From positions 1 through 18,506 of the forward strand of contig JAEZYO010000903.1 in NCBI GenBank assembly GCA_023419055.1: a DNA stretch of 18,506 bases. The letters run 5' to 3'. Below, piece by piece: positions 6,407 to 12,921 of this stretch; position 1 is the stretch's first letter, and each line of letters opens with the position of its first letter. The notes beneath the pieces are model-generated. The model was not told the origin of the DNA. It saw only the letters and a list, made by a program, of their open reading frames with translations, and did not search any database. The position numbers were made by a program, and so were the translations under genes. The DNA is from Pseudomonadota bacterium. Lineage in GTDB: Bacteria > Myxococcota > Polyangia > Polyangiales > Polyangiaceae.

Positions 6407-7471
6407 TCAGGGTGAGGGCGACCTTCTCGAGAGCACGTAGAAGAAGTCTCGGTCGGAAGGTCGTTCGACGTACCCGCGCCCCTGGAACTCCATCCCGGGG
6501 ATGAGCGTCGACGTGACGGCGAGGGCGCCGTCCTTTTCTCCGAACAACAAGAACCGAGTCCAGTACCAGTTTATGTCGAGCTCCGCTCCCACGCTCGCTC
6601 CGGCCGACAGGAGCGCCTTGGCCAACCACTTGGGGCTCGCCTCGTCACCCACCGCATAGAAGAGGAAACGGCCGTCCTCACTCACTCCGACCGCGGAGCG
6701 GCGGCGCGTGACCACGTCCTTTGCCTTTCCGCCCCAAGGCTTCTCGTCGCCCGCGGCAAGCTTCGGGTGCAGCGTGCCGTTCTCGAACAGACACGGAGGG
6801 GTCTGCCGATAAGCCTCGAGAGTGTCGACGTCTGCCGGCATGGTGCTCGAGAGAGTCACCTTACCGTCCTGAGCGACGCGGACGGTGCAGCCGCCCTCGC
6901 GCGCGGGAACGACCGAGATGCCGCTCCTGTACATGCCCCAGCGCCCGTGCTCCGGCTTCCACCCTCCGTTGAAAACGGCGATGAGGGCTTCTTGCCGATC
7001 CGGCGGTACGAGCCCGCGCCCGGACAGCTCGACCTTCGGGGCGTCTTCGGTGCCCGGCGTGTAGCCGATTCGAGCGCGGCAGAGGTCGATGGCCGCGACG
7101 GTGACGGTAACGAACCGGCTCGCCGGGTGCGGGTGGAGGCGAGTCTGGTGAAGAGCGGCCTCGCCCGATCCGGCGCGATCGCCTCTTTCCGGATCGCCAA
7201 GCCTGGTCCAGACCCCGTCACCGGCGCTCGCCGTGGCGGGCTCGAGCGTGGTCACGTCGGCAGGCGCCGAACGCGCCGGACAGCTCGGACTGGGGAGCGC
7301 TGGGGGCGCGCTTGCGGCGTCTGCGGAGGGCGCCGGAGCGCTCGCAGACGGAGCGGGAGCGGGCGGAACCGGCGGTGAAGGAGGGGCCGTCTTCGCAGGC
7401 GCGCTCGGCGGCGGGCTGCCGCACGCGAGCACGCAAAGCGAACCGATCCCGGCGATCTCGCGAAGAGTCAC
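6407..7471 (-). CDS. NAGPA-like phosphodiester glycosidase domain lipoprotein
   Basis: The predicted protein has 354 residues from a GTG start. The start was chosen because it gives a short signal sequence with a lipobox (LACG, Cys17); no Shine-Dalgarno is visible and the frame stays open upstream. A Pro/Ala/Ser-rich linker covers residues 18 to about 70. The rest matches the layout of the NAGPA/DUF2233 family: an early FNGGW segment, a central RRRSAVGVSEDGRFLFYAVG strand pair, then ALLSAGASVGAELDINWYWT. In that last segment, LDINW occupies the place of the LDGGGS motif of typical members, so a key region is divergent. The family cleaves GlcNAc phosphodiesters (NAGPA, or YoeB-type proteins acting on wall polymers). 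An envelope-facing enzyme is inferred; loss of activity is possible. It follows the 8322-7519 gene by 47 bp, probably in one operon. Confidence 0.75.
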   Translation of the reverse strand: MTLREIAGIGSLCVLACGSPPPSAPAKTAPPSPPVPPAPAPSASAPAPSADAASAPPALPSPSCPARSAPADVTTLEPATASAGDGVWTRLGDPERGDRAGSGEAALHQTRLHPHPASRFVTVTVAAIDLCRARIGYTPGTEDAPKVELSGRGLVPPDRQEALIAVFNGGWKPEHGRWGMYRSGISVVPAREGGCTVRVAQDGKVTLSSTMPADVDTLEAYRQTPPCLFENGTLHPKLAAGDEKPWGGKAKDVVTRRRSAVGVSEDGRFLFYAVGDEASPKWLAKALLSAGASVGAELDINWYWTRFLLFGEKDGALAVTSTLIPGMEFQGRGYVERPSDRDFFYVLSRRSPSP

Positions 7472-7518
7472 GCTTACGATTTTTGGCCGCGGCGCGCCGC
7501 CTGTCGACCGCCCGCGAC

Positions 7519-8322
7519 TCACGGAGTGGGCTCTGCCGGGGGCGGAGCCGGGGCTGCCGGAGCCGCAGGCTTGGCGCCGCCAGCCGGCTTCTTCTTTTTC
7601 GTTCCGCAGTCGCACTCGGTGAAACCCGTCCCGTCGGGAAGGCAGGATTGACCGCCCTTGCAGGCGCCGGGCCCGACGCACTCCTGGGTCGCATTCGGCA
7701 CACAGACCTGCGGGGGGCCCGCATCCTCCGCGCTCGCGTCCGGCTCGGCGGGCGGCGGCTCGGGGGGCTTGCCCGAGAGATCCTGCTTACCGAGCTCTGC
7801 GCCGATGCGCTCGAAGATTTGGTTCACGAGCCCCATGATGATCGGATTCGCGAGGTCCGCCCGCACCACCTCCTGGGGCGCGACCGTGGTCTCGTCGAGC
7901 GCGATCACCGCGACGCCGTCCGCGGTCCGCTTGAGCGTGAACTTCCAACGCATCGCGACCCGGACCGCAGAAGCGCTCGTCGGCGAAGGCGCTTGCTGGA
8001 AGCCGACCAGCGCGTACTCCGCGGTGTAGGTCGCGTCTTGAGCGCCCGGCTTCATGAACTTGCCGAGCGTCCCGACCAGGCCCTGACCCATCGACTGCTG
8101 CAAGTTGTCGATGCAAAAGTCTCGATGACCTTGCAGCGGCGAGCACACGCGCCCGGCGGGCACGTCGAACACGACCACCCGCACGGTCCCTTCCTGAAGC
8201 TTGGGATAGAGCGTGGGCGTCGGCTCCGTGGCCGTGGCTTTGATGATGTTGACCCCACAAGCGTAGGCGAGGGGAAGGCATGCGGCGAAGGTCACGCCGA
8301 TCAAGAAGCGCCGGAATCGCAT
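7519..8322 (-). CDS. Exported (probable lipo-) protein with C-terminal Cys motif, unknown function
   Basis: The predicted protein has 267 residues. A basic N-terminus (MRFRRFLIG) and a hydrophobic stretch end at LAYAC (Cys22). The residue at -3 is Ala, so this may be a weak lipobox or an ordinary AYA cleavage site. Residues 40-195 form a soluble beta/alpha domain I cannot name, with 'GTVRVVVFDVPAGRVCSPLQ' near its start. After a Pro/Glu linker comes a Cys module, CVPNATQECVGPGACKGGQS followed by CLPDGTGF and CDC. This module is frequent in myxobacterial exported proteins and resembles small disulphide-rich repeats. The tail is Lys- then Pro/Ala-rich (KKKKPAGG, APAPPPAEP), perhaps to contact acidic wall polymers. 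It is first in a likely two-gene unit with the phosphodiester-glycosidase-like gene and divergent from the DUF3105 lipoprotein. Confidence 0.8.
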   Translation of the reverse strand: MRFRRFLIGVTFAACLPLAYACGVNIIKATATEPTPTLYPKLQEGTVRVVVFDVPAGRVCSPLQGHRDFCIDNLQQSMGQGLVGTLGKFMKPGAQDATYTAEYALVGFQQAPSPTSASAVRVAMRWKFTLKRTADGVAVIALDETTVAPQEVVRADLANPIIMGLVNQIFERIGAELGKQDLSGKPPEPPPAEPDASAEDAGPPQVCVPNATQECVGPGACKGGQSCLPDGTGFTECDCGTKKKKPAGGAKPAAPAAPAPPPAEPTP

Positions 8323-8330
8323 CGGGCGAA

Positions 8331-8360
8331 ACGATAGCCGCACTCGTTCGGATCCCGCAA
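8331..8360 (-). promoter_or_regulatory. Weak candidate promoter for the 8322-7519 gene
   Basis: On the minus strand, TTGCGG (8360-8355) and TATCGT (8336-8331) are separated by 18 bp, and the second box ends 8 bp before the ATG. The consensus match is partial (3/6 and 4/6). The 110-bp divergent intergenic region must also hold the control signals of the DUF3105 gene, for which I see no clear boxes. Confidence 0.22.
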
Positions 8361-8432
8361 CTTGCTCGATATCGGCGTGGAATTTGGAGCGCCTGTTGGC
8401 CGAGACCCCGCTTTCGGGCAAGCTCCGGGCGC

Positions 8433-9080
8433 GTGAAGCGCTTTTTTCTGGTCGGGTGTGCATTGGCGATCGTCGGTTGTTCGGACTCGGACGACGAAAG
8501 TCCGTTGCGCGAGGATCCGGAGTTCTGCGATCCGGGGAGCGGAGATCCCTTCGCGCCGATCGAGGAGCCCACCTCCGAGCCGCTTTCCGAAGAGGTCGTC
8601 GACGCGAGCAGCTGCGGCGCGGTGGAGCGCGAGTTTCCGATAGAGGGGGCGAGTCACGTCGCCGACTGCAGCTCGGTGACTTACGGCAGTAATCCACCTT
8701 CCAGCGGGACCCACTACGAGCATTGGGGAGCGTTCCGCGTCTACGACTCGGCGCTGCCGCGCGGCTTCTGGGTGCACTCGATGGAGCACGGCGCCGTCGT
8801 GCTCGCGTACTCTTGCCGGGATTGCGAGGACGAGGTCGCGAGCGCGCGCGCGTTCATCGACAGCTTGCCAGTCGACCCGCTGTGCTCCGGCGCCGGCCCC
8901 TCTCGACGCATCATCTTGACGCCGGACCCGCTGCTCGAGACGGCGTGGGCGGCTGCCGCCTGGGGGCACACCCTGAACGCCGATTGCTTCGAATCCGAGA
9001 TTTTTCGCGCGTTCGTGGAAGCGCACTACGGCGCCGGCCCCGAGCAACTCTGCGCCGACGGCGCCTTCACGAGTCCTTGA
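8433..9080 (+). CDS. DUF3105 family lipoprotein
   Basis: The predicted protein has 215 residues from a GTG start. The start gives a compact lipoprotein signal, VKRFFLVGCALAIVGC, with Cys16 in a good lipobox (IVGC). An acidic Ser/Asp/Glu-rich stretch (residues 17-60) acts as a linker. The body then follows the DUF3105 pattern: YGSNPPSSGTHYEHWGAF, GFWVHSMEHGAVVLAYSC and RIILTPDP, then WGHTLN. The conserved histidines (THYEHW, HSMEHG) suggest metal or ligand binding, but the family has no firm function. Paired cysteines (SCRDC, plus others) would be oxidised outside the membrane. The start is moderately secure, because no Shine-Dalgarno is visible and the frame is open further upstream. The last 14 nt overlap the 3' end of the convergent small gene. 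Confidence 0.85.
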   Translation: MKRFFLVGCALAIVGCSDSDDESPLREDPEFCDPGSGDPFAPIEEPTSEPLSEEVVDASSCGAVEREFPIEGASHVADCSSVTYGSNPPSSGTHYEHWGAFRVYDSALPRGFWVHSMEHGAVVLAYSCRDCEDEVASARAFIDSLPVDPLCSGAGPSRRIILTPDPLLETAWAAAAWGHTLNADCFESEIFRAFVEAHYGAGPEQLCADGAFTSP

Positions 9081-9414
9081 GCGAAAGCTCGCGCGATCCG
9101 AGGAGATCGCCCAGGAAAGGCTGCTCTCGCGCGTCGCTGAGCTCGAGCAACGCGCGGGCGATGCCCTCGCGCGTCGCGTGCGGGGGGATCCCGACGAGAG
9201 CCCAGCGGCGACCGTCTGCGCCCGCGGCGCTGCCGCTCTCGACCACCAGATCGCGCCGGCGAGGATAAACGGCGACGGTCATCTTCGGTCGCAGCACGCC
9301 GAGCACCCTCATGGCGTATGCGATGCGATCGAAGCTTTCGCTCGAGCGAGCTTCGAAGCGCCTATCCGCGATCGTCGCATGGTGGGAATCGGGCCGAACC
9401 GCCATCGTCGCCAT
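9067..9414 (-). CDS. Small conserved-looking cytoplasmic protein, unknown function
   Basis: The predicted protein has 115 residues and no signal peptide or membrane segment. The readable core is alpha/beta: RSSESFDRIAYAMRVLGVLR, then MTVAVYPRRRDLVVES, then ALVGIPPHATREGIARALLE and LSDAREQPFLGDLLG. It looks like a small ligand-binding or protein-binding fold, but I do not recognise a family. The frame continues open far upstream, antisense to the GH9 gene. I take the ATG at 9414 because coding character on this strand stops there and the following region is intergenic. A start 9 nt later is also possible, and neither has a Shine-Dalgarno. Its 3' end overlaps the DUF3105 gene by 14 nt, and it is divergent from the GH9 gene across 225 bp. 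Confidence 0.7.
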   Translation of the reverse strand: MATMAVRPDSHHATIADRRFEARSSESFDRIAYAMRVLGVLRPKMTVAVYPRRRDLVVESGSAAGADGRRWALVGIPPHATREGIARALLELSDAREQPFLGDLLGSRELSLKDS

Positions 9415-9518
9415 TGTGAGACGCGGGCTCGGCGACGCAAGCAACTGGGCGTGAGAGCAAGCAAAAGCCGCGCTGTTTACGCGTGCGTGCGCGCTCGCGT
9501 CGCGCAACGAAAAGGATC

Positions 9519-9547
9519 TTGACGATCGCGCCGGCGGTCGCTGTATT
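9519..9547 (+). promoter_or_regulatory. Candidate sigma-70-type promoter of the GH9 gene
   Basis: TTGACG (9519-9524, 5 of 6 consensus bases) and TGTATT (9542-9547, 4 of 6) are separated by exactly 17 bp. Transcription would start near 9554 and give a leader of about 85 nt before the GH9 ATG at 9640. This is the best promoter-like sequence in the window. The 225-bp gap upstream of GH9 holds nothing else I recognise apart from the dyad described next. Confidence 0.45.
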
Positions 9548-9570
9548 GCGGATCGAGTGCCGATACATAC

Positions 9571-9600
9571 TCCGCATGTGTCCTTTGCTGAGCATGCGGA
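9571..9600. promoter_or_regulatory. Perfect 8-bp dyad in the GH9 leader (operator or RNA hairpin)
   Basis: TCCGCATG (9571-9578) and CATGCGGA (9593-9600) are perfect inverted repeats separated by 14 bp, so their centres are 22 bp apart, about two helical turns. That spacing suits a dimeric regulator. A further half-site, GCGGA (9548-9552), touches the downstream edge of the candidate -10 box. The dyad would lie at about +17 to +46 of the transcript, where a bound repressor could block elongation. In RNA it could form a hairpin with a 14-nt loop. Confidence 0.5.
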
Positions 9601-9639
9601 ACCGGTTGCAGAAATCCGAGTCACACGGTACTTTCGAGT

Positions 9640-11304
9640 ATGCCGATGCGCCGCTTGAGCCATGTACCGCTGGCGTTGAGTCTTTTCTTGCTCGCCGGGT
9701 GTGATGACGGCTCCGTGCGCTACGGCAAGCCGGTCGCGAAGACCGCCGTGCACACGAGCTCGGTCGGGTACCTGCCGGAACGCGCGAAGAAGGCGAGTTG
9801 GGTCGGCGCCACGGCAGACTTCAGGATCCTGCGCGAGGACGACAGCGTTGCCTTCGAGGGGGTCGCGAGCGAGCCGATGAACGCGACCGACTCCGGAGAG
9901 CTCGTGCGCGTCGCGGACTTCAGCGAGCTCGAGGAGCCGGGGCGCTTCCAGCTCGTCGTGGACGGCGTGGGCAAGTCGCCGCTCTTCGACATCGGCCCCG
10001 ACGTCTTCGTCCGACCCCTTCAGGTGACCATGGACGGCCTCTACGGACAGCGCTGCGGCGTGGCGGTCGAGGTCCACTCGGGAGACGACGTCTTCAAGCA
10101 CGGCGAGTGCCACAAGGGCGACGCAACCGTGGTGCACGTGGGCGGCGGCGAACCGCAGGACGCGAGCAAGGGTTGGCACGATGCGGGCGACTACGGCAAA
10201 TACGTCAACAACGGCGCCTTCTCGCTCGGCATGATGCTCCAGGCGTTCGAGCAGTGGCCGGACAAGTTGAGCGCGCTGGAGCTCGCGATCCCCGAGGCGG
10301 GCGGCGCCATGCCCGACTACCTCGACGAGTGTGCGTTCCAGCTCGCCTGGCTGTTCGGCATGCAGCTCCCCGACGGCAGCGTCGCGGATCGCATCACGAC
10401 TCAAAGCTTCGACGCCATGATCGCGCCCGAAGCGTCGGGCGCGCCGCGCCGGCTGTCCGAGGTGAGCACGGTCGCGACGGCCGACTTCGCCGCCGTCATG
10501 GCTCAGGCGGCCCGCGTCTACAAAGCGTACGACGAAGATCTCGCTGCTCGCGCGCTCGAGGCGGCGCTCCGCGCCCAGGCCTTCCTCGATGCGACCCCGA
10601 CGACGATCGCGTTCGATACCAACGGTTACACGGGCGGCTATACCAGCGCGGACGTCGACGATCGCTTTTGGGCTCACGCCGAGCTCTGGGTGACGACCGG
10701 GGAAGCGAAGTACCTCGAAGCCTTCGAGGAGCGCGCACCGACGTTCCACGTTCGCAACAACTTCGACTGGCCGGACCTCGGTAACATGGCCATTTTCGCG
10801 TACGTGCTGTCCGAACGCGACGGCAAGAGCGAGGCGATCGTCGAGCAGTACACGAACGAGATCGTCAAGAGCGCGGACGCGCTCGTTCAGGGTGCCGAGG
10901 CGCACGCCTACGGTCGTTCGCTCGGCGGCATGTACTACTGGGGCATCAACGGCGTGCTCGCGCGCACGACCATGAACTTGCGCGTCGCCGAGCAGATGAC
11001 TGGCGAAGTCAAGTACCTCGACGCGGCGGTCGCGCAGCTCGATCACCTCTTCGGGCGTAACTTCTACGGTCGCTCGCAGATCACGGGCGTGGGCGCGGCG
11101 CCGCCCCTGCATCCGCACCATCGGCCCTCCGTCGCGGGCGGTAAGCCGTGGCCCGGGCTCCTCATCGGCGGCCCGAACTCGAGCGTGAGCAACACCGCTC
11201 CGGCGACGACCTGGAACGATTCGTCCGGCGACTACGAGACCAACGAGGTCGCGATCAACTGGAACGCCGCGCTCGCCTACGCTCTCGCCGGCTTCTTGCC
11301 GTAA
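9640..11304 (+). CDS. Glycoside hydrolase family 9 lipoprotein (cellulase/cellodextrinase type)
   Basis: The predicted protein has 554 residues. A signal with lipobox LAGC (Cys21) is followed by an N-terminal Ig-like domain (about 37-125, CelD_N type) and a GH9 catalytic (alpha/alpha)6 barrel. Key motifs are GWHDAGDYGKYVNN (178 onward; Asp181 and Asp184, the latter the expected catalytic base), HPHHRP (491-496) and the C-terminal signature from W525 to A543. That signature fits the PROSITE GH9 pattern exactly, with D527 and the proton donor E536. Family members are inverting enzymes that hydrolyse beta-1,4-glucans. The Ig-GH9 layout without a carbohydrate-binding module fits cell-associated endoglucanases or oligosaccharide-processing enzymes. 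The +2 and +3 residues after the lipid Cys are Asp-Asp, which may retain it in the inner membrane. A promoter and dyad lie upstream. The second ATG (9646) is an equally possible start. Confidence 0.95.
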   Translation: MPMRRLSHVPLALSLFLLAGCDDGSVRYGKPVAKTAVHTSSVGYLPERAKKASWVGATADFRILREDDSVAFEGVASEPMNATDSGELVRVADFSELEEPGRFQLVVDGVGKSPLFDIGPDVFVRPLQVTMDGLYGQRCGVAVEVHSGDDVFKHGECHKGDATVVHVGGGEPQDASKGWHDAGDYGKYVNNGAFSLGMMLQAFEQWPDKLSALELAIPEAGGAMPDYLDECAFQLAWLFGMQLPDGSVADRITTQSFDAMIAPEASGAPRRLSEVSTVATADFAAVMAQAARVYKAYDEDLAARALEAALRAQAFLDATPTTIAFDTNGYTGGYTSADVDDRFWAHAELWVTTGEAKYLEAFEERAPTFHVRNNFDWPDLGNMAIFAYVLSERDGKSEAIVEQYTNEIVKSADALVQGAEAHAYGRSLGGMYYWGINGVLARTTMNLRVAEQMTGEVKYLDAAVAQLDHLFGRNFYGRSQITGVGAAPPLHPHHRPSVAGGKPWPGLLIGGPNSSVSNTAPATTWNDSSGDYETNEVAINWNAALAYALAGFLP

Positions 11305-11312
11305 TCATTCAC

Positions 11313-11368
11313 CGGAGCCCAGGGGCTCCGCGACTCGAACGCGCGCCGGGCCGCGAGCGTTGGCCCGG
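11313..11368 (+). terminator. Two tandem GC-rich hairpins after the GH9 gene
   Basis: The first hairpin is CGGAGCC-CAGG-GGCTCCG (11313-11330, 7-bp stem and tetraloop), 8 nt after the GH9 stop. The second is CCGGGCC (11346-11352) paired with GGCCCGG (11362-11368) across a 9-nt loop. Neither is followed by a T-run. Their placement at a gene end suggests termination or 3'-end protection, but without U-tracts this stays tentative. The remaining 100 bp before the cyclophilin gene shows nothing further. Confidence 0.35.
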
Positions 11369-11475
11369 AAGTCGGGCGCTTGCGGACCTTTGCGCGGTCA
11401 TTCGCTCGAAGCGTGACAAAACGTGCCGGGTGGGGGTCGCCGAAGGGCCTGCCTTGATTTAGGCTCATGGCCCCC

Positions 11476-11991
11476 ATGGCGAACCCCACCGCTACGATGA
11501 GCACCTCGCTCGGTGATTTCACCGTCGAGATCTTCTCCGACAAGATGCCGGTCACGGCGCAGAACTTCATCAAGCTCGCGAAGAGCGGCTTCTACGACGG
11601 GCTGCACTTTCACCGCGTGATCGACGGTTTCATGATCCAGTTCGGCTGTCCCCACAGCCGCGATCCGAACAGTCCGCGCGCCGGCACCGGCAATGGGCCG
11701 GACGGTACCATCCAGGACGAGCACCCCGCGGACGCGAAGCTCTCGAACGAGCCCGGGACGCTCTCCATGGCCAACACGGGCCGACCGAACAGCGGTAGCT
11801 GTCAGTTCTTCATCAACACGGTTCACAACGCGTACCTCGACTGGTTCACGCCGGGTCCCTCGAAGCACCCCGTGTTCGGCAAGATCACGAGCGGGATGGA
11901 TGTCGTCAAGAAGATCGAGAAGAGCCCGACGGACGGGCGCGATCGTCCGACCACCCCGGTCCAGATGATCAAGGTCACCATCAACGAGTGA
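11476..11991 (+). CDS. Cyclophilin-type peptidyl-prolyl cis-trans isomerase
   Basis: The predicted protein has 171 residues, the size of a single-domain cytoplasmic cyclophilin, with no signal peptide. The active-site strand [15 protein letters not shown] carries the catalytic Arg. It is followed by GTGNGPDG, then [20 protein letters not shown], in which Gln-Phe-Phe belongs to the proline-binding pocket, then [18 protein letters not shown] at the C-terminal end. The protein catalyses isomerisation of Xaa-Pro bonds and assists folding in the cytoplasm. A short insertion after FGCP ([12 protein letters not shown]) is typical of the PpiB-like proteins I know from this lineage. ATG 11476 gives the usual MANPTA start; an in-frame ATG at 11467 is possible. 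The gene stands alone, with hairpins before and after it. Confidence 0.95.
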   Translation: MANPTATMSTSLGDFTVEIFSDKMPVTAQNFIKLAKSGFYDGLHFHRVIDGFMIQFGCPHSRDPNSPRAGTGNGPDGTIQDEHPADAKLSNEPGTLSMANTGRPNSGSCQFFINTVHNAYLDWFTPGPSKHPVFGKITSGMDVVKKIEKSPTDGRDRPTTPVQMIKVTINE

Positions 11992-12002
11992 TCCGCTTCT
12001 CG

Positions 12003-12046
12003 GCGGAGCCGAGCGCGCGCCGCTCCCGCGACGTCCTCGGCTCCGC
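12003..12046. terminator. Bidirectional hairpin between convergent cyclophilin and esterase genes
   Basis: An 11-bp perfect inverted repeat (GCGGAGCCGAG, 12003-12013, and CTCGGCTCCGC, 12036-12046) encloses a 22-nt GC-rich loop. It begins 12 nt after the cyclophilin stop and ends 9 nt from the esterase stop, filling the 63-bp convergent gap. It could stop transcription from both sides. No T-run is present on either strand. Confidence 0.5.
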
Positions 12047-12054
12047 GAGCGACA

Positions 12055-12834
12055 TCACCCAGCTGGTTTAGAGAGCGGGAGCCAGCTCAGGACGACCTGG
12101 ATCATGCGGTCCCAGTACTCCCAATCGTGGGCGCCGGGACCTTCCTCGTAGGTGTGCTCGACGCCGAGCGCGAGCAGCTCTTCGTGGAACTTCACGTTCT
12201 CCGCGTAGAGGTAGTCTTCGGTCCCGCAGCAATAGAAGAGCTTGGGGCGAGGTCTGCCAGAAGCCACCAACTGCTCGGCGAGCCGCAGCGGCTGGAAGGC
12301 CGCCGCGCCCTCCAGCCCGCCGAAGGCGAGCGCGTAGTCGGGGATGCCGCGCGCGGCCACGCCGGTCAAGTCGCACACCCCCGAGAGTGACGCGACCGCG
12401 GCGTACTGCTCCGGTTTCTTCAGGCCGAGCAGCGTGGCGCCCAGGCCGCCCATCGAGAGCCCCGCGGCGAAGGTCTGCTCAGGGCGCGCCGAGAGGGGGA
12501 AGAACTCGCGCGCCTTCTGCACGAGCTCGTCGCTCACGAAGTCCCAGTAGGAAAGGCCGTGCTTCATGTTCACGTAGAAGCTCCGGTGCACGTTCGGCAT
12601 CACTACCGCGAGCCCGAGCGGCGCCACGTAGCGCTCGATCGAGGTCCGGCGGAGCCAGATGGTCTCGTCGTCGCTCAGGCCGTGCAGCAAGAAGAGCGTA
12701 GGGTACCGAGCGCCTTCCGTCCGGGCGCTCCCCCGGAGCCCGATTTGCCGGTTGGTCGCCTCGGGCAGGATGACCAGCATCGAGCTCGACATTCCGAGCG
12801 TTTCCGAGAAGAACTTGCAGTCGATGAGTGCCAT
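12055..12834 (-). CDS. Esterase D / tributyrin esterase-like alpha/beta hydrolase
   Basis: The predicted protein has 259 residues. The start at 12834 has a strong Shine-Dalgarno (GGAGG, 8 nt upstream) and gives the family-typical N-terminus MALIDCKFFSETLGMSSSM, close in pattern to lactococcal tributyrin esterases. The alpha/beta hydrolase features are LFLLHGLSDDETIWLRRTSI (oxyanion-side loop), the nucleophile elbow GLSMGG (Ser127), Asp207 in CGTEDY and His236 in GAHDWEYW, a full catalytic triad. The family (PF00756) includes S-formylglutathione hydrolases, feruloyl and acetylxylan esterases and short-chain lipases; the natural ester cannot be told. There is no signal peptide, so it should be cytoplasmic, which argues against polysaccharide deacetylation outside the cell. 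It is divergent from argF. Confidence 0.92.
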   Translation of the reverse strand: MALIDCKFFSETLGMSSSMLVILPEATNRQIGLRGSARTEGARYPTLFLLHGLSDDETIWLRRTSIERYVAPLGLAVVMPNVHRSFYVNMKHGLSYWDFVSDELVQKAREFFPLSARPEQTFAAGLSMGGLGATLLGLKKPEQYAAVASLSGVCDLTGVAARGIPDYALAFGGLEGAAAFQPLRLAEQLVASGRPRPKLFYCCGTEDYLYAENVKFHEELLALGVEHTYEEGPGAHDWEYWDRMIQVVLSWLPLSKPAG

Positions 12835-12867
12835 GAAGAGCACCTCCGCCCTTTTCGGGAAGCGCGG

Positions 12868-12902
12868 CCGGCGATTTCAGGTTAGAAAGGCCGACTCGCC
12901 GG
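12868..12902. other. Inverted repeat in the esterase-argF divergent region
   Basis: CCGGCGA (12868-12874) and TCGCCGG (12896-12902) are perfect 7-bp inverted repeats with a 21-bp spacer, centred between the two divergent genes. The spacing could suit a dimeric regulator, but GC-rich DNA gives such repeats by chance fairly often. I do not see an ArgR-type box (AT-rich imperfect palindrome) here. Confidence 0.22.
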
Positions 12903-12921
12903 ATCAACGGGTTACTTATCG

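Noticed and set aside
9415..11121. Very long minus-strand open frame antisense to the GH9 gene
   Set aside because: It mirrors the GH9 codons, is Arg/His/Val-rich without any motif, and only its last 115 codons (9414-9067), outside GH9, look coding.
9640..12834. Polysaccharide-utilisation locus of GH9 plus esterase
   Set aside because: The esterase is on the other strand, lacks a signal peptide, and a cyclophilin lies between them. No transporter or regulator is present.
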